NCBI GenBank assembly: GCA_002451085.1
Contig: DKBE01000015.1
Location: 19,904-71,137, forward strand
Origin: Proteobacteria bacterium UBA6908
Lineage (GTDB): Bacteria; Pseudomonadota; Gammaproteobacteria; Acidiferrobacterales; UBA6901
Reading direction: 5' to 3'
Length of the DNA: 51,234 bases
The notes under the pieces are model-generated. The model saw only the letters and a program-made list of their open reading frames with translations. It made no database searches and had not been told where the DNA came from. Numbering within the stretch: position 1 is the stretch's first letter; every line of letters starts with the position of its first letter. The position numbers and the translations under genes are program-made. This document shows positions 50,537 to 51,234 of the stretch, in pieces.

Positions 50537-51234
50537 ATGACCTTCCAGAAAATCATCGTCCCGGCGGGCGAGAAGATTGCCGTTAAATCCGACAATTCCC
50601 TCACCGTGCCGGACCGGCCGATTATTCCTTACATTGAGGGTGACGGTACCGGTATCGATATTACCCCGGTGATGAAGAAGGTTGTGGATGCCGCCGTGGC
50701 CCGGGCCTATGGCAGTAAACGTCAGATTGCCTGGATGGAGGTATTTGCCGGCGAGAAGGCGGTAAAGGTTTACGGCAACAACACCTGGCTACCGGACGAA
50801 ACCCTCACCGCGGTACGCGATTATGTGGTGTCGATCAAGGGCCCACTCACCACGCCGGTCGGCGGCGGAATCCGTTCGCTCAATGTCACGTTGCGTCAGG
50901 AGCTGGACCTGTATGTGTGCCTGCGCCCGGTTCGCTGGTTCAAGGGTGTACCCAGCCCGGTGAAGGAACCGGGCAAGACCGATATGGTGATCTTCCGGGA
51001 AAACTCCGAAGACATCTATGCCGGCATCGAATGGGACGCTGGAACCGCAGAAGCACGCAAGGTAATCGATTTTCTGCAGAAGGAAATGGGCGTGAAGAAA
51101 ATCCGCTTCCCGGAGTCATCGTCGATCGGCGTGAAGCCGGTGTCGCGCGAAGGCACCGAGCGGCTGGTGCGCAAGGCCATCCAGTATGCCATCGAAAACC
51201 ATCGCCCCTCGGTGACGCTGGTGCACAAGGGCAA
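50537..51234 (+). CDS. icd: NADP-dependent isocitrate dehydrogenase, N-terminal part
   Basis: The gene runs off the right edge; 232 codons are present. It begins [17 protein letters not shown], followed by [19 protein letters not shown]. The substrate and regulatory segment is [20 protein letters not shown], with the serine that AceK phosphorylates in E. coli (Ser113) in [21 protein letters not shown] and the start of the large domain follow. The close match to E. coli Icd points to the NADP-dependent dimeric form. GGAG lies 4-8 bases before the ATG. It is the second TCA gene in the window. Regulation by AceK cannot be judged, as no aceK is visible. Confidence 0.96.
   Translation, partial: MTFQKIIVPAGEKIAVKSDNSLTVPDRPIIPYIEGDGTGIDITPVMKKVVDAAVARAYGSKRQIAWMEVFAGEKAVKVYGNNTWLPDETLTAVRDYVVSIKGPLTTPVGGGIRSLNVTLRQELDLYVCLRPVRWFKGVPSPVKEPGKTDMVIFRENSEDIYAGIEWDAGTAEARKVIDFLQKEMGVKKIRFPESSSIGVKPVSREGTERLVRKAIQYAIENHRPSVTLVHKG

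Overview
The window is a GC-rich, densely packed chromosomal segment of a free-living gammaproteobacterium. The evidence is the combination of an E. coli-type GltA, a class 2 PyrD, a Rep helicase of E. coli length, RsmB, RluE, NudJ, MnmA beside PurB, DUF3579 and OtsBA. A GnnA/GnnB-like pair recalls deep-branching sulfur- or iron-oxidising lineages such as Acidithiobacillus and Acidiferrobacterales, but the species cannot be fixed from the sequence alone. I saw no insertion sequence, phage, CRISPR array, tRNA or rRNA. Nearly all neighbouring genes overlap by a few bases or sit very close together.

Layout. 1-565 is the end of pnp with a two-way terminator. 644-17835 is a long run on the minus strand. 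It holds an MFS transporter with a DUF389 protein, a YheT-type hydrolase, an OmpA-like protein with a lipoprotein, a Tat-exported aldo/keto reductase, an ATP/ADP-translocase-like carrier, an EamA transporter, Rep helicase, the trehalose genes otsB and otsA with an MscS channel between them, a cation/proton antiporter, a PhzF protein and a GpsA-like dehydrogenase. 17894-24930 is on the plus strand: a lipase-like hydrolase, gltA, and three envelope genes. The first envelope gene encodes a peptidase-MA domain, a TolB-like propeller and an Omp85-like barrel in one chain. The second is a POTRA-Omp85 protein and the third a repeat-bearing lipoprotein.

24936-35867 contains a divergent DAHP synthase, a GGQ rescue factor, a cold-shock gene with a cold-box-like leader, DedA, RsmB, the agmatine-to-putrescine genes aguA and aguB around a small secreted protein, DUF1015, an SDR, and the gnnA/gnnB-like pair for a 3-amino sugar nucleotide, probably for lipid A. 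35893-41361 has pyrD with DUF3579, ilvD with a small coupled membrane protein, and two unrecognised minus-strand genes, one with a zinc ribbon at each end. 41588-46527 has a methyltransferase, an M42-type peptidase, a PilZ protein, and a three-gene overlapping operon (PLD-like protein, NlpC/P60 lipoprotein, short secretin-like protein). 46573-50464 is a housekeeping operon (cupin, rluE, nudJ, mnmA, purB) that diverges from icd, which runs off the right edge.

The strongest candidates for undescribed biology are the protease-propeller-Omp85 protein with its two neighbours (20244-24930) and the compact PilZ/secretin-like/NlpC cluster (43776-45988). Functions are given from recognised motifs and family knowledge. 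No database search was possible.
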